This document shows positions 1-10,720 of a DNA stretch of 64,000 nt, one piece after another. Both the position numbers and the translations under genes were made by a program. Source of the stretch: Antedon mediterranea. Taxonomy: Eukaryota; Echinodermata; Crinoidea; Comatulida; Antedonidae. Position 1 is the first letter of the stretch; the number at the start of each line of letters is the position of its first letter. A model generated the notes under the pieces. The model was not told the DNA's origin, did not search any database, and saw only the letters and a program-made list of their open reading frames with translations. The stretch is taken from the NCBI RefSeq assembly GCF_964355755.1, contig NC_092679.1, positions 7,068,001-7,132,000 on the forward strand, in the 5' to 3' direction.

Positions 1-220
1 GAAAAATGAAATTCAGCGCAGGCCGGAAGTGAACATAAAATTGAAAGATATACAATACAATCAATTGTGTTTTAAACAAATGTAATTATCGTGCCAGTTC
101 GTTATGGTAATTCAATTGTATTTGTCTATTTTTTTGGGAGCGATGGAATAATGTGGTGTCGATAGAACATCGTGTATTGCCAAATAGACCTAATCTTCAA
201 TTGTTCTTTTCTTATTTTAG

Positions 221-1525
221 TATCAACGATTTACAGTCAATTCGAGTTAACAAGAATTTTCCCAATAAGGCCTACATCAATATCGTCAACTCCAGAGGTA
301 GAAAAAGTCAACACTTTGAAAATATCAACGCAATAATAGTATTTATTGCGTACAAACCCGTCGACATGGGACACATTGAAAAGATTGTGAAACGCGTTCA
401 TAAGAAGACTGCAGTACGTTTAAGTTATAAAATGTTATTTTACTCAACAATTGTTATTTTACACACAAATTGTTATTTGTATCATGTGTGTAGTTTACGC
501 TGTGAACAACTGAATAAAAACAAGTATGAATGAAACCTTTCACAATTTACAATAATATTTTAATGATGATATTGTACATAATGAGCATAATTGAGCCAAC
601 TTGATATGTGTAATTCATTTATACTATCTTATAATAGAAGAAACATTCAAAGATGCGAAACTTTGGGGAAAATCAGCGACAGACCACCAGCATGCTCATG
701 CTAAATCCCGCTGTTGTTGAAGAGGTAGCTTTTAAGATATTCAAGTATCAAAGAACATCCAAAATCCATGTGAGTAACAATCTTAATCATTATTCAACAA
801 CACAACTAGAACGTTTATTGTAATATATTAGCATTGATTTCTTAGGGACTCCACAATATTTGACAAAACAATTTTATAGAACGCAACGCAAGGACGTAAG
901 CACAGCAAGTATGTTGACCAATCACGACGCGATTATAATTAATTTGCTCACATACGCGTATAAAGACTGATAAAAATGGAACGGATTGTGTACGCGCGCG
1001 TAAACGATGTAGTGTGTAAATTATAGGACGAACGCACGCACCAGGTCACAATGCCTACAGCTGTTTTCTTGCATCTAGCAGCCTCATTATAACAAGTGTC
1101 GTTAATTTGTTTTGGTGCTTGGCTGTGTAAACATGACAATGTTTCTACAAACAGTCATGGTTGTTTTATTGTTGCTTCTGTATGTACAATTGTATTTGAA
1201 ATCGATATTTCTTCTTTGATGACAGCAAAAACAAACATTTTCACCGTATTTAACTGTTTCGTTATTTATACAGTATTTAATTGTATTTTTGTAGAAAAGA
1301 GCATCTCCAACTAGAAGGGCAATCGGAATAATGCTAGCCTTGCACATTTGCGACAATGTTTCTATCGCAGGATTTACAGATATCAACATGATGTCTAAGC
1401 ATCGCCTTGGTAAAACAACTAATTTGACTAAAAAATACAAAGCTAAGAAAAAAAATAACAATGAATATGAGATGATTCAAGAATTTATAAAACAAGGTAT
1501 AATATATAACGTCATTGATTCTTAA
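221..1525 (+). CDS. ST3Gal-like sialyltransferase (GT29), 3' part, possibly inactive
   Basis: Three exons are inferred at 221-413, 638-769 and 1295-1525 (stop). All have AG/GT borders and compatible phases; the frame enters 221 with a split codon, so upstream exons lie outside the window. The family transfers sialic acid from CMP-Neu5Ac in the Golgi lumen. Seen: LNPAVVEEVAF in exon 2 resembles the stretch before sialyl motif S of ST3Gal3-6. Exon 3 has LALHICDNVSIAGF, close to the motif S end of ST3Gal5 (CDEVSLAGF). The first exon has FENINAIIVFIAYKPVD, like the segment between motifs L and S. Odd: the usual PS/TTG start of motif S reads PTRR, motif III (HYY-type) reads KKYK, and the motif VS histidine aligns with Asn in NNNEYE. 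The frame is otherwise open. This is either a divergent paralogue or an inactive family member. Family assignment is fairly secure; activity is inference. Confidence 0.72.
873..1075. mobile_element. MITE-like repeat in sialyltransferase intron (ACGCAACG family)
   Basis: This intronic segment begins with GAACGCAACGCAAGGACG and ends with GGACGAACGCACGCACC. It shares words such as GACCAATCAC with the element at 13948-14105 and the ACGCAACG ends with 8173-8354. The family link rests on these words; the borders are approximate. Confidence 0.4.
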
Positions 1526-2456
1526 GAAAACAGTAGAAATATAGATAGACCTCTGCCAATTGCTGGCATATAAATTAAGCACTACAAAAATAGGACGAAT
1601 CAATATTCTATAAACAATAACGTTCTTTTTTACACATTCATAGATATAAAATAGAGCAATAACAATATTTTCACAAATTATATGAACTACCATAAAATAG
1701 CGATATATGCGGTTATGTTGATTGTTATTAATTTACGAAAGGCGTAGGCCCACGACACATTAAAAAATCACAGTCAAATGTAAACGTATTACAACCAGTG
1801 TGAACGTAAACTTATATACCAGTACTTGTATTTCAAACCTTCAGTTAAATACCCTTTCCATTAAAACTTAGAGACAATTTTTAATGATCTGAACAAGCTT
1901 ATAGCACCTACTTTACGTGTAGAGATTCGTGTGTTTGAAATAACAGTACCTAAGTCCTCGGTTCTGAGTTGATGCGTTCTATAATCAATCAGTGCAATGG
2001 AACAAATAATTTCATGAGGTGAAAGATGAAAGGATATATTCAGTTCTTATTACATGGATGCTAAGATACATCGTTGTTAAGGCATAATTAAACGTGCACT
2101 ATGGGCTGTTATTGCTGTAATAAATATTGACCAAAACTACTAACAATGGATTGAAGAGGGGATCGTAATTATTTAAACGTGTTTTATTAGTTATTGGATA
2201 ATGTATAAATTAAATAACAAAAGGAGTATTGCTTATCAAATGTACATTTTGCGTTTAATCTATACGTTACAATTTAAATACGTTCAGAGACCTTGTCTTT
2301 TAATGTAAAACCAATAGAATTACAAAGCGGTTGTTCAAAAATATTGTATAGAAATAGGCTATAGACTTTTATTTATATTTATTTATTTATTTTTATTTAT
2401 TGTAAAATGTGCAACGGTTTGGCCTACAGACGTGTACCATATTTCAGGCCTCTACT
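1526..2456. other. Intergenic, no gene seen
   Basis: AT-rich sequence downstream of the sialyltransferase stop. It holds a TTTA/TTTAT simple repeat near 2370-2400. I see no exon or RNA gene on either strand. Confidence 0.6.
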
Positions 2457-2611
2457 AAAGCTCTGGTGGACACAAAATGTGATGTGCCCATATATGGACC
2501 GGGCCTACTGATGTCATATCACTACCATATTTGGGCATATCACTACCGTACCAAATTTGGGCACATCAAACTGTTTTTGTCAAACTAGTTTGATAGTGTA
2601 GACAGAGCTTT
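2457..2611. mobile_element. MITE with AAGCTCTG terminal inverted repeats, copy 1
   Basis: The left end reads AAAGCTCTG and the right end GTGTAGACAGAGCTTT, which are inverted relative to each other. The interior carries repeated ATGTGCCCATAT and CATATTTGGGCA words. The same ends and interior words occur at 52583-52774. No coding capacity; a non-autonomous DNA transposon is the simplest reading. Confidence 0.6.
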
Positions 2612-2803
2612 AAACGAATATGTTGAACATAACACATTTAATTAGTGTCATAACTTACGTTACGAGTTTGTATACGCCGACCGCCCCACCCACGGCGGCT
2701 ACTACCGTACAATTATCAAAATTCCATCCCATGTAAACATTCTACATTTTAAACTATTTATCAATGACGTCATCATAATTTACATATTAATTAATAGATC
2801 ATT

Positions 2804-4136
2804 TTACGTATCATCTTCATTACTCGACAATGATCCTATTCTGTTCAAACCTTCCTCGATGACGTTCTTCATTTCGTCAATGTGACTTTTAAGAAAGTCC
2901 GTTTCGTCAAGTTGTCGATTGTTCATCTTCTTAACCACTGTTAGATCAGTATACATGACCCGGGTCACCATTAATGCCGCACGTGCTCTGTTGTATAATT
3001 CTGCCTAAAACAAATTAAAAATGATATCAAAGGCAGCATTTTAATAAGCTTTTTCATTTTTGTATAAGCTATAAAAATAAACATGTCATTTTTATGGCTT
3101 GCAAGTGAGAACTTTCCTAATTAGTAAATGTTATATATTAAATTTGTATGCCGCGTTTTTAGCTCGGCACACAGTCAATAAAGCGTGTAATTAACGTAAA
3201 GTGAATGAGAATGTGCAAGAGCTCGGAGCGAAAAAAAAACCCACAGAAAATGTAATGAAAAGTGGTTAGACTACTTACATCAATGTAATCCCTAACTTTC
3301 TTAAGTTGTCTTCTAATGTTATTAATTTGTTCGTGTACTTCCCAAGTACCGTGACCTGCGTACATTTTTTGATGATTACGATAATATTCTATCAACCTAT
3401 CGAGATCATCATCACGATTGCCCCATGTTGTCATTTCTGGTTCAATTCGATACAAACGCAGACAAAAGTCACCAGATAGTCTGTTAACGAGTAATGTCTT
3501 TGTGAAAGAGGCTGGAAGAGGTTTTCCTATTCGAGGTATCACCAGCGTATCCTTCCGAAAAACAATCTGACTCTCTACCGTTCCCTCTGCAGACGATAAT
3601 TCTTTGTAGTCCTTCGTTAATTCCATTTTACGTAGTTCATCCAACGTACCGATCCATAAATAAAAACCCCATCTGATGATTCTGTCCAAAACCATATACG
3701 CCAACCTTGCCATGTCTGACCTAACAGTTCTAACATCAGGGTTGTACGCATTAGAAGCCTTCTTCAGATAAAGAGCCGTTATAGAAACAGTATCTGGTTG
3801 ACGTCGGGCTAGCAAAACGTCTACCAAAGGCTCTATTACTATACTACCGCGTACATATCGTAACCTAGGCAACCTATACTCCATAAGAACTTGGTTCAAG
3901 TCCTTTTCCTGACGTGACATTATATACGTCATAGTTTCATAAAATCTACATTGTATAAACTTGGAATCCTTGAGTAGCTCTTTCTTGCCGAGTTTGATGT
4001 CTTGGGTGATTATACCGTATAGTGCTAAGCAAGTGTCCTGAATTAGCAGTTCGCTGTAGTGATACTCGTCACTTATATTGGGAAGTTGATCCGACATTCG
4101 TAGATTTTTAACTTCGTCATTTCCTATCACGCTATT
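2804..4136 (-). CDS. Unrecognised two-exon protein (3' complete, 5' end uncertain)
   Basis: Exons on the minus strand: 4136-3279 and 3004-2804 (TAA at 2806-2804). The donor is GTAAGT after GAT; the acceptor is TTTTAG before GCA; both are phase 0, giving 353 codons with stop. The exon opens after a TTTTTTCTATAG acceptor, so an upstream exon may exist. If not, the first in-frame ATG is at 4096 (MSDQLPNISDEY), giving 339 residues. The protein is mixed charged and hydrophobic, probably helical and soluble. It contains LLIQDTCLALYGIITQDI, RQPDTVSITALYLKKAS and a basic helix INNIRRQLKKVRDYID, with an acidic tail ending SSNEDDT. I see no signal peptide or membrane span. I do not recognise the family and assign no function. 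Confidence 0.75.
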
Positions 4137-4707
4137 CTATAGAAAAAATAAAACAAAAATTGGTTTGAGACTAATTTATCGCTAAGGTGTTGGACATCCT
4201 GTCTTGCTTCGGAGGAAAAACAATATGTGCCTTATTGAAGGAAAAACTATCAACATGAATAACAAGACACAGGGAAAGTGTGAGCAGGAAGATGTAAAAT
4301 AATTATTATTTTACATCTCCCTGGTGTGAGCAAGGTAATCTAACAGGATGCTGAGATCAAAGGGTTTATCCGTGGCTGCGACATGATCAGTTCCACGCCC
4401 TTAACCAACACGATGCGCCTCGCAGAATATGTATAAAGTACCAGTGCTGTTGCTATTTGTGGCCGCCAGACGTAAGATCAAAGGACTGTTACAAGCTCTG
4501 TGTCCTGTTGTTAGATTGCCTTGCTTTAACAACATTTACTTTCTAAGGCCAATAGCATCCATGAAACATACAACTTACCATATAAACAGGATCTGTGATA
4601 GAGGCGCCCGAGCCCATCGCTGCCTTGACAACGAATGATCATTGCTTGATCAAAATGCTTCCAGCCTATGGCAAGTTATTTGCAATTTACATTATTATTT
4701 GTGACAA
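4137..4707. other. Intergenic, short hairpin only
   Basis: No supported gene. A near-perfect palindrome lies at 4290-4318 (14-bp arms around one base, core GATGTAAAATAAT). The 5' part of the minus-strand gene at 2804-4136 may begin in this stretch, but I cannot place an exon. Confidence 0.5.
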
Positions 4708-4999
4708 TATCCGATCGATAGTTTCTCATTTACGTACGGGGATTTTCTAAATCTTGTGATGCGTGGGGCTACGTTATCCAATGATAACACAGCAGAATAA
4801 TATTCACAGTCAGACATTGAGGTCGGTCGGCAGTTAGGCCGTACACGGTTTTGTACACGGTAAACTTTTCGGACGCCTGCTGACGCGTCTATAGACGCGT
4901 CAGCAGGCGTCCGAAAAGTTTATCATTGGATAACGTAGCCCCACGCATCACAAGATTTAGAAAATCCCCGTACGTAAATGAGAAACTATCGATCGGATA
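4708..4999. repeat. Perfect 80-bp inverted repeat enclosing a 62-bp perfect palindrome
   Basis: Arms 4708-4787 and 4920-4999 are exact reverse complements over 80 bp. Between them 4861-4922 is a perfect palindrome (31-bp arms, no spacer, centre GTCTATAGAC), overlapping the start of the right arm by three bases. The remaining spacer (about 4788-4860) is unique. This is a foldback structure, either a very young element or an assembly or library artefact. Confidence 0.85.
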
Positions 5000-5000
5000 G

Positions 5001-5062
5001 ACGGTAAACTTTTCGGACGCCTAACGCGTGTACATGGTAAACTTTTCGGACGCCTGACGTGT
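5001..5062 (+). repeat. Two direct copies of the palindrome-arm motif
   Basis: GGTAAACTTTTCGGACGCC occurs twice here, followed by TAACGCGT and TGACGTGT. The same word forms the arms of the palindrome at 4861-4922. This links the adjacent direct repeats to the foldback. Confidence 0.7.
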
Positions 5063-5187
5063 TAATGTTGGTGTTCAATGAACACGATGTGTTCAGAAAT
5101 ACACTAGGCGTTTGAGCATATCATAATAACGCGAAGTGTTCATTATTACTATAATGACTGTATAATTGTACAAACTTCAGACCGTAT

Positions 5188-6220
5188 CAGGCCCGTAGCC
5201 AGGGGGGTTTTTTATGGTTCGGGCGAACCCCCCCCCCCCCTTTACAGCGAACCCATCCCCGACATGCCCAATACCTCACCCTCATCTCCAAAAATCCTCA
5301 AAATACGTGCCCCACAGTACAAAAAGTTGTTTGTAAATTGAAAAATTCGTAAACTTGTTCGTGAACCTTCTTCTCTGTATGAGCGTCAACTAGTGATACG
5401 TGTCTGTAAATTTCTAAAAGCTGCAAATGAATTGCCGATTTTAACCTGAAAAATAAATGTTTGGTCCCTGCATGTAACATGATATTGACGCGTCTCATAG
5501 CGAGCTGGCGCACGAATGATTCGTACAAAGGACACCGCCAGACAACTGCGTACCTATAATTGTTTAGATCACTGGCAGTCAGGCAGCATGCATAAAGTAT
5601 ATAGCCTTCCGACGTACATCAGTATTTATGTGTGACTATGAAGTATAATGTATCATAGTGGATTATAGTGAATATTAATATTTTACACTATAATATCTAT
5701 GGTATCAAGTACTGTAGTTCACATTATGGCATCCGATTATTTTTTTTCTAGACCACCAGCCGATACGTACTAAAATGTATCAATATCACCTATTTACATA
5801 TTTATATTCCTCAACAAATTGCTGTAAATAAATATTATAGATAGAGCTAGCAAATAGCATTTGCCTTCACCCAGTGTGCTTTTTTCGGGGCTGCTCCTAG
5901 ATATACGTTCGCATTGAACTTGAACGCAAAACAAAATACGGAGTAAATGATCAAACAATCGGCGGTTCCGCACAGAGCACGCGCATCTAACATACGGAAA
6001 CAAATAGTTATCGTCATTTAAATTATCAACGTGTTTGAGGAGGAGGAAAAAAGTACGATCTTTTTGCTCATTGGTTATATAGCATGCTGCACGAGAGTGT
6101 CTTTTCCGGCCATCTAGGGGCGTCATTTAACAAAATTCGCTTCGCATCAGGTCCCACCCCCAGGGGGAGGGGGGTTGACCCAAATATTTAGTGTCTTGAC
6201 AGATTCTGGCTACGGCCCTG
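5188..6220. mobile_element. 1.03-kb DNA transposon with CAGGSCCGTAGCC ends and 5-bp TSD
   Basis: Left end CAGGCCCGTAGCC; right end GGCTACGGCCCTG (inverse CAGGGCCGTAGCC). The flanks are CGTAT at 5183-5187 and CGTAT at 6221-6225, a 5-bp target duplication. Subterminal G-rich and C-rich tracts are also inverted (about 5200-5240 and 6150-6172). Short minus-strand open frames inside (5298-5528, 5794-6126) match nothing I know and may be decayed. Superfamily not assigned. Confidence 0.65.
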
Positions 6221-6225
6221 CGTAT

Positions 6226-6719
6226 AGTTAGTTGAGCAGTACCAATCTTATTCGCAGCTTGTTCTGCTCCAGTAGAGAAGAACCACGTGATTACTATTGT
6301 ATAATAACAATAACAAGTTCAGTAGAAACATATATTGATATCCAATATGGTGTAACGATTTGTAGGGATTATAGCATTATGAATTGTCGTTTGGTTTGAT
6401 ATGGTCTTGATCTTATAGGCCTCCCACTCCATGATGCTTCGTTGTTAGGCAACATTAGTTTTTTGTAAAGTTAAAATGTAAGCATAGTTTTCAGAAAGAG
6501 ATGACAACTGAGATACACGAAAAATGCATCGCACAGCGCATTTTCACGTCCCGAACATTATCGAATGCATTGGAAACTAATGCCTCTATGTTTTAATACA
6601 ATAAATAGGCTTAGCATCTTTGAAACTTAGTAGGCCTATAGACATCATGAAATTCCAGTAAGAACTCAAACTTTCCATCAACCAAGGAGTGACTATAAAT
6701 TAATTTTACAAACTTCAGA
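6226..6719. other. Intergenic, no gene seen
   Basis: AT-rich sequence between the TIR element and the LINE fragment. No exon, RNA gene or clear repeat border found. Confidence 0.5.
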
Positions 6720-7450
6720 CCGTTTGTTAACAAAAGAAATGCAAATTGATTTTAGGAAAATTAAAGAACCCTTAGAACCTCTGATTATAAATTAAAATGA
6801 GATTGAAGTAGTAAATGAGTACAAATATCTGGGTTGTATAATTGACAATAAGCTAAATTGGATAAATAATGTAAATAAAGCCACATGCAAAGCCAACCAA
6901 AGGATGTTTATTTTAAGAAAAATGAAGTATCTACAAATTGAAAAAACTATACTTAAATTGTTTTATAACTCTGTAATTCTCAGTGTAATACTTTTTTGTA
7001 ATGTTTGTTTTTATGGTAATACAATGCAAAAAGATAAAATTAAACTTAATCGAATAGGAAATAGAGCAGTTAGACTAGTAGGAGAGCACTTACCTGATGT
7101 TGAATCCTTGTATAAAGAAAATGTGTTAAAAAAAGTAAAAAGTATCATTGATGATGAAACACATCCTCTTCACAAACAATTTGCTCTCATGAATTCTGGC
7201 ATAAGACTACGTGCACTTAATACCAAAACAAAACGGTTTAGGTGCTCGTTTGTACCTAATGCTATACACTTATATAACTCCAGAGTACAAAGGTAAAATG
7301 TAACCGATAATTTTTATCTAATTTTAACAATTTTTAGCCTCTTAACTTTTTGTGTGTTTTTTTGTAAATTGTATTTTATATTTTTGTATTTTGCCAGTTT
7401 TCAAATCACATTTCTGTTTTTTAAATGGACAATAAAGTATATATGACTAT
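6720..7450 (+). pseudogene. 5'-truncated LINE: RT C-terminal fragment and 3' UTR
   Basis: The reading NEIEVVNEYKYLGCIIDNKL followed by RMFILRKMKYLQIEKTILKL is the classic region after the RT catalytic core in L2/CR1/RTE-type LINEs. It is open from about 6797 to the stop at 7296 but lacks all upstream RT motifs, and an in-frame TAA precedes NEIEVV. The 3' end carries AATAAAG and a short TATGAC tandem (about 7437-7455), typical of LINE tails. Dead by truncation. Confidence 0.75.
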
Positions 7451-8172
7451 GACTATGAGTTACAGTTCGAATAGAAATAATAATTTAGGAAATAATGAAT
7501 CGATAATGTCGTTTAGGGTTTAGTTACCCGGGCAAGATGGAATTCATATACCCAAAGTTAGCGATACTTGCGTGTAAACATCAGTTCGCCAACATGTTCA
7601 ACAAAAAGGCTAACATCAAAAGATCTTAATTACTTTGAAGAGTCAGAGGCGAAACAATACGACGGTAAACTAGGCCTATACCTAAAAAATATAGATTTAA
7701 CATAGTATACGTATTACTAACCTTTGGTATTACTTCCATTTTGATCTGTGGTTGTTAAGTGTCTTGAGAAAAACAAAATGAGTCAATTATCGCCGAATTT
7801 CGATTTCATCTTGATCGGTGAGGAGGAGGTGTGTCTCAGTTATTGAGTTTATTGATCAAAAATGAGTTACTGGGTAAAACAAATACTATTGAGTTATTAA
7901 ATTACATCACAATTGTAGGAACCATTCATTATAAATTGAATTATATAATTACCGGTGCCTCAGCCGATAAATGCATCGCGTGAAATTAGATCGTCGTATT
8001 GTATTGGCGGTGGCCATGGTGACACGACGTTAATACGAAAAGGTTTGAGAGAGGAGAGGAGTTTGACAGAAGTCAAGTACCGGATAATTAAGTTGATGAT
8101 AAAAGTGATGATCACCGTGAATGTATCGTAGGCCTATTGGCGGTAGCCATGGTGACGAGACCGAAAATCTAG
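7451..8172. other. Intergenic with a short duplicated word
   Basis: No gene seen. A related segment containing GGCGGT(G/A)GCCATGGTGAC occurs at about 8005-8024 and 8138-8157, suggesting a small decayed duplication. Confidence 0.45.
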
Positions 8173-8354
8173 TTTCCACTAGAACGCAACGCAGCGACGT
8201 ATTGACGTAAAGTGCTGTATTGCAAGTGGGAACCGACGACGCACAGTGCTGCAACCATCACCGGTTTGATTTCACGCAGGCGGGGGAAAACAGTTATTGG
8301 AAGGGCATTTGCTTACGTTGCGTAAGTTACGTTACGTTGCGTCGCTAGTGGAAA
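8173..8354. mobile_element. MITE with TTTCCACTAG terminal inverted repeats
   Basis: Left end TTTCCACTAGAACGCAACG; right end CGTTGCGTCGCTAGTGGAAA, its inverse with a few changes. No coding capacity. Same ACGCAACG-rich family as 873-1075 and 13948-14105. Confidence 0.6.
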
Positions 8355-9607
8355 CGCAAGCCTAAGAGACAATGATACTGTTTGAGAGAAGAGGAGGAAA
8401 CAAAATGACAAATGACGATGAACTATCAGTCTTAATGATGGAGAAAATAATATTTAACTTTATCCTTTGCTATAAAATGATACTGATATTTCCTTCTGTT
8501 CCCACCGAAAAATGCAGATTAAACCAGAATAAAGATTTTCTTTTGACCAGAATTTAATTGTTGTTGGTTTGCCAAATGTTTTAGACATTGCCTGCGTAAT
8601 TGTAGGCTTACTTCAGTAGTATAGCGTTAATTATCCCCCTCATGAAATACATACACAACAAGTGTTATTTAAGCACCCTTTCATAGAATGGTCGGGGCTT
8701 TTCAATTTTCCGAAAAGGTGTAACCAGGCATAAAATGGAATTCAGATTTACTATTGATCAATCTAACAATAAGACCATCACAATGTGAAACCAGTTTTAC
8801 CTCACGTGAACAAGGACAAATAATATAAACGGGGTTTAGAAAGCAAAGTGATCGATAACATTTTCAACAAGCAGATACCATAGCTGTCATCTTTGGAAAC
8901 AACGTTACAGGGCCTACTGTTTGCACAATTCAATCAATATACTCACGTGATTTTTATTGATCTCCAAATTGGACTCCGTGTAAGTACAGGGTTAACCTTA
9001 TTATAGTATATTGTCTTATTTGTGTCACTATATCAAAGCATTATACATTATTGAGATTATGTCAAAAGTAGGCATATAACGGGTAAGTAATGGCGTAGAT
9101 GTTTTGGTTGAGGATCCAGAAGAGGGTCGTACTAATTAGTAGGCCTAACCTAAATACTAACTCGGATTTGATGACAGGTCTCCAGCGTGACACTGGTTAC
9201 ATTCACTTTTGAAGGAATAATCACATGTGAAAATGAAGCGCACCATTTTCGCCACTGAGTTGTAGTTTTATATATTTAATCACATGTGATTCTACTAACC
9301 AGAGTATAACTAGTCGATCGATCCGTAACTGTTACTTATATTATATATATACTGGTATTATCTTTATGTAATAAAGTTCTACATTCAAAAATTTCTTTTC
9401 ACTTTTGTTACTATTCTTAGGTAAGCTGCGATAAGAGCCCTCGATTACAATTGACCTTCAACCGTGCACGCATATGGACTATTATTATATTCATAATAAC
9501 TTCACGGTCTCCAGGTATTACGACAGGAAGTTTTAAAATTGTTTCTAATTCTTGTTTGTCTGAATAAGCTTTTAGACTTTACAAGGGATAACATATTCAA
9601 AGTGACA
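8355..9607. other. Intergenic / probable upstream region of the lysine-rich gene
   Basis: No supported exon. The last few hundred bases may hold the promoter and 5' UTR of the gene starting at 9608. A possible donor (AG before GTAAGC, about 9420) suggests an untranslated exon, unproven. Confidence 0.4.
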
Positions 9608-10720
9608 ATGGTAGCACAGCCTGAGAAGGCACGTTCGTCATTTAGACGATTGTCACTAAAAGGCTTGCAAAAGAATTCATCGTATTCTGTTTTGGATGAT
9701 GCATCTAGGCTTCGCTCGGATACTGTAAGTTCCGCCGATGATGATAAGTCTGAAAAAAGTCCGGGTGTAGAATTGGTGATGACGAAAGACACGCAGAAAG
9801 TTATGGAACCGGAAGAACAGAAAATCAGAAAGCATAAACGAAAGTTTAGTTTATTAAAAGGTAAAAAAGATGCCGATGCCGAATATTTGGTTGTTGAAGA
9901 TAATAATGACATCAATTTAGAAGACGGTAAACCAGACAAGAAGAAGCACAAGATGAAATTTAATATATTGAAGAATAAAAAGAAACGAACGCACGATTCA
10001 AGTTTAGTAATTGAAAATAATAAACATATGAATACAAATATGGAAAACAAAGAAAACAAGAAGAAAAAGAACAAGTATGAGAAAAACTGTTCCTTAACAA
10101 AAGAAGAGAAACGAAAAAAGAAAAAGAAAAAATCAAAGAGGATAAAAAAGGTAAGATATGTTGATTGTTTTTATGAAATTTCTATAAAATGCTCAACATG
10201 TGCAATAAAATTTATCGTAATTAGATGAATTCAGTGTATATATCGGGGTATATATATATGCAAAATACATGAATTAAACTATTAAAATATCTTGTGAAAA
10301 GTTTCATCTGGAATCAAGGGTGGGTGGGTGGGGGGAAGCTTAAGAATAAAACAGTAATTGACGAATTTAATGTAATATATATCAAAAAGAATCTTTAATA
10401 AATAACTGTATTTCACACCTTGTGCCAGTATACGAACTTGTACATGTACAACTGTAGCCTGTAGCAGTGTGTGTGTGTAGATATACCGTTCCATGGCTTG
10501 TGGCCAAGTGCAACTTGCTTCGGATTTTACTTTTCTTACTTTTTTACTTTTTTTCCCCTTTCATTTACAGGCTGGTCGTCGCGCTGCAAAGGCACTCGGT
10601 AACGGGTTTATACATCTAGGTACAGCATTCAGGTACATGTCACCTATTGCAGCAATGTCCGACATGAGTCCCAACTATTATGAATCAAACTATAATGGAC
10701 AAAACACAAGTTACTTATAG
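9608..10720 (+). CDS. Lysine-rich two-exon protein with internal repeats, unrecognised
   Basis: Exons 9608-10150 and 10571-10720. The donor is GTAAGA after AAAAAG, the acceptor TTTACAG before GCTGGT, and both are phase 0, giving 230 residues. I chose ATG 9608 (MVAQPEKARSSF) as the first ATG of the frame. Three related units recur near residues 11-31, 74-101 and 113-140. Each has a basic run, then S/N-hydrophobic-LK-G/N, then a hydrophobic pair and acidic/Asn end: FRRLSLKGL to YSVLDD, KRKFSLLKGKK to YLVVEDN, KMKFNILKNKK to SLVIENN. Residues 146-181 are nearly all Lys/Glu/Asn. Exon 2 switches to a hydrophobic and aromatic tail (AGRRAAKALGNGFIHLGTAF) ending in Tyr/Asn/Ser. RRLS is a basophilic-kinase-type site. 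A nuclear or nucleic-acid-binding role would be a guess; I know no homologue. Confidence 0.65.

Noticed and set aside
5170..6723. 16-bp word ACAAACTTCAGACCGT present at 5170-5185 and 6708-6723
   Set aside because: Could link the TIR element and LINE, but similarity fades outside about 30 bp; not enough to define a duplication.
9502..10074. Minus-strand 190-codon frame opposite the lysine-rich gene
   Set aside because: Phe/Leu/Ser-rich antisense of Lys/Glu codons; the plus strand has splice sites and a repeat structure.
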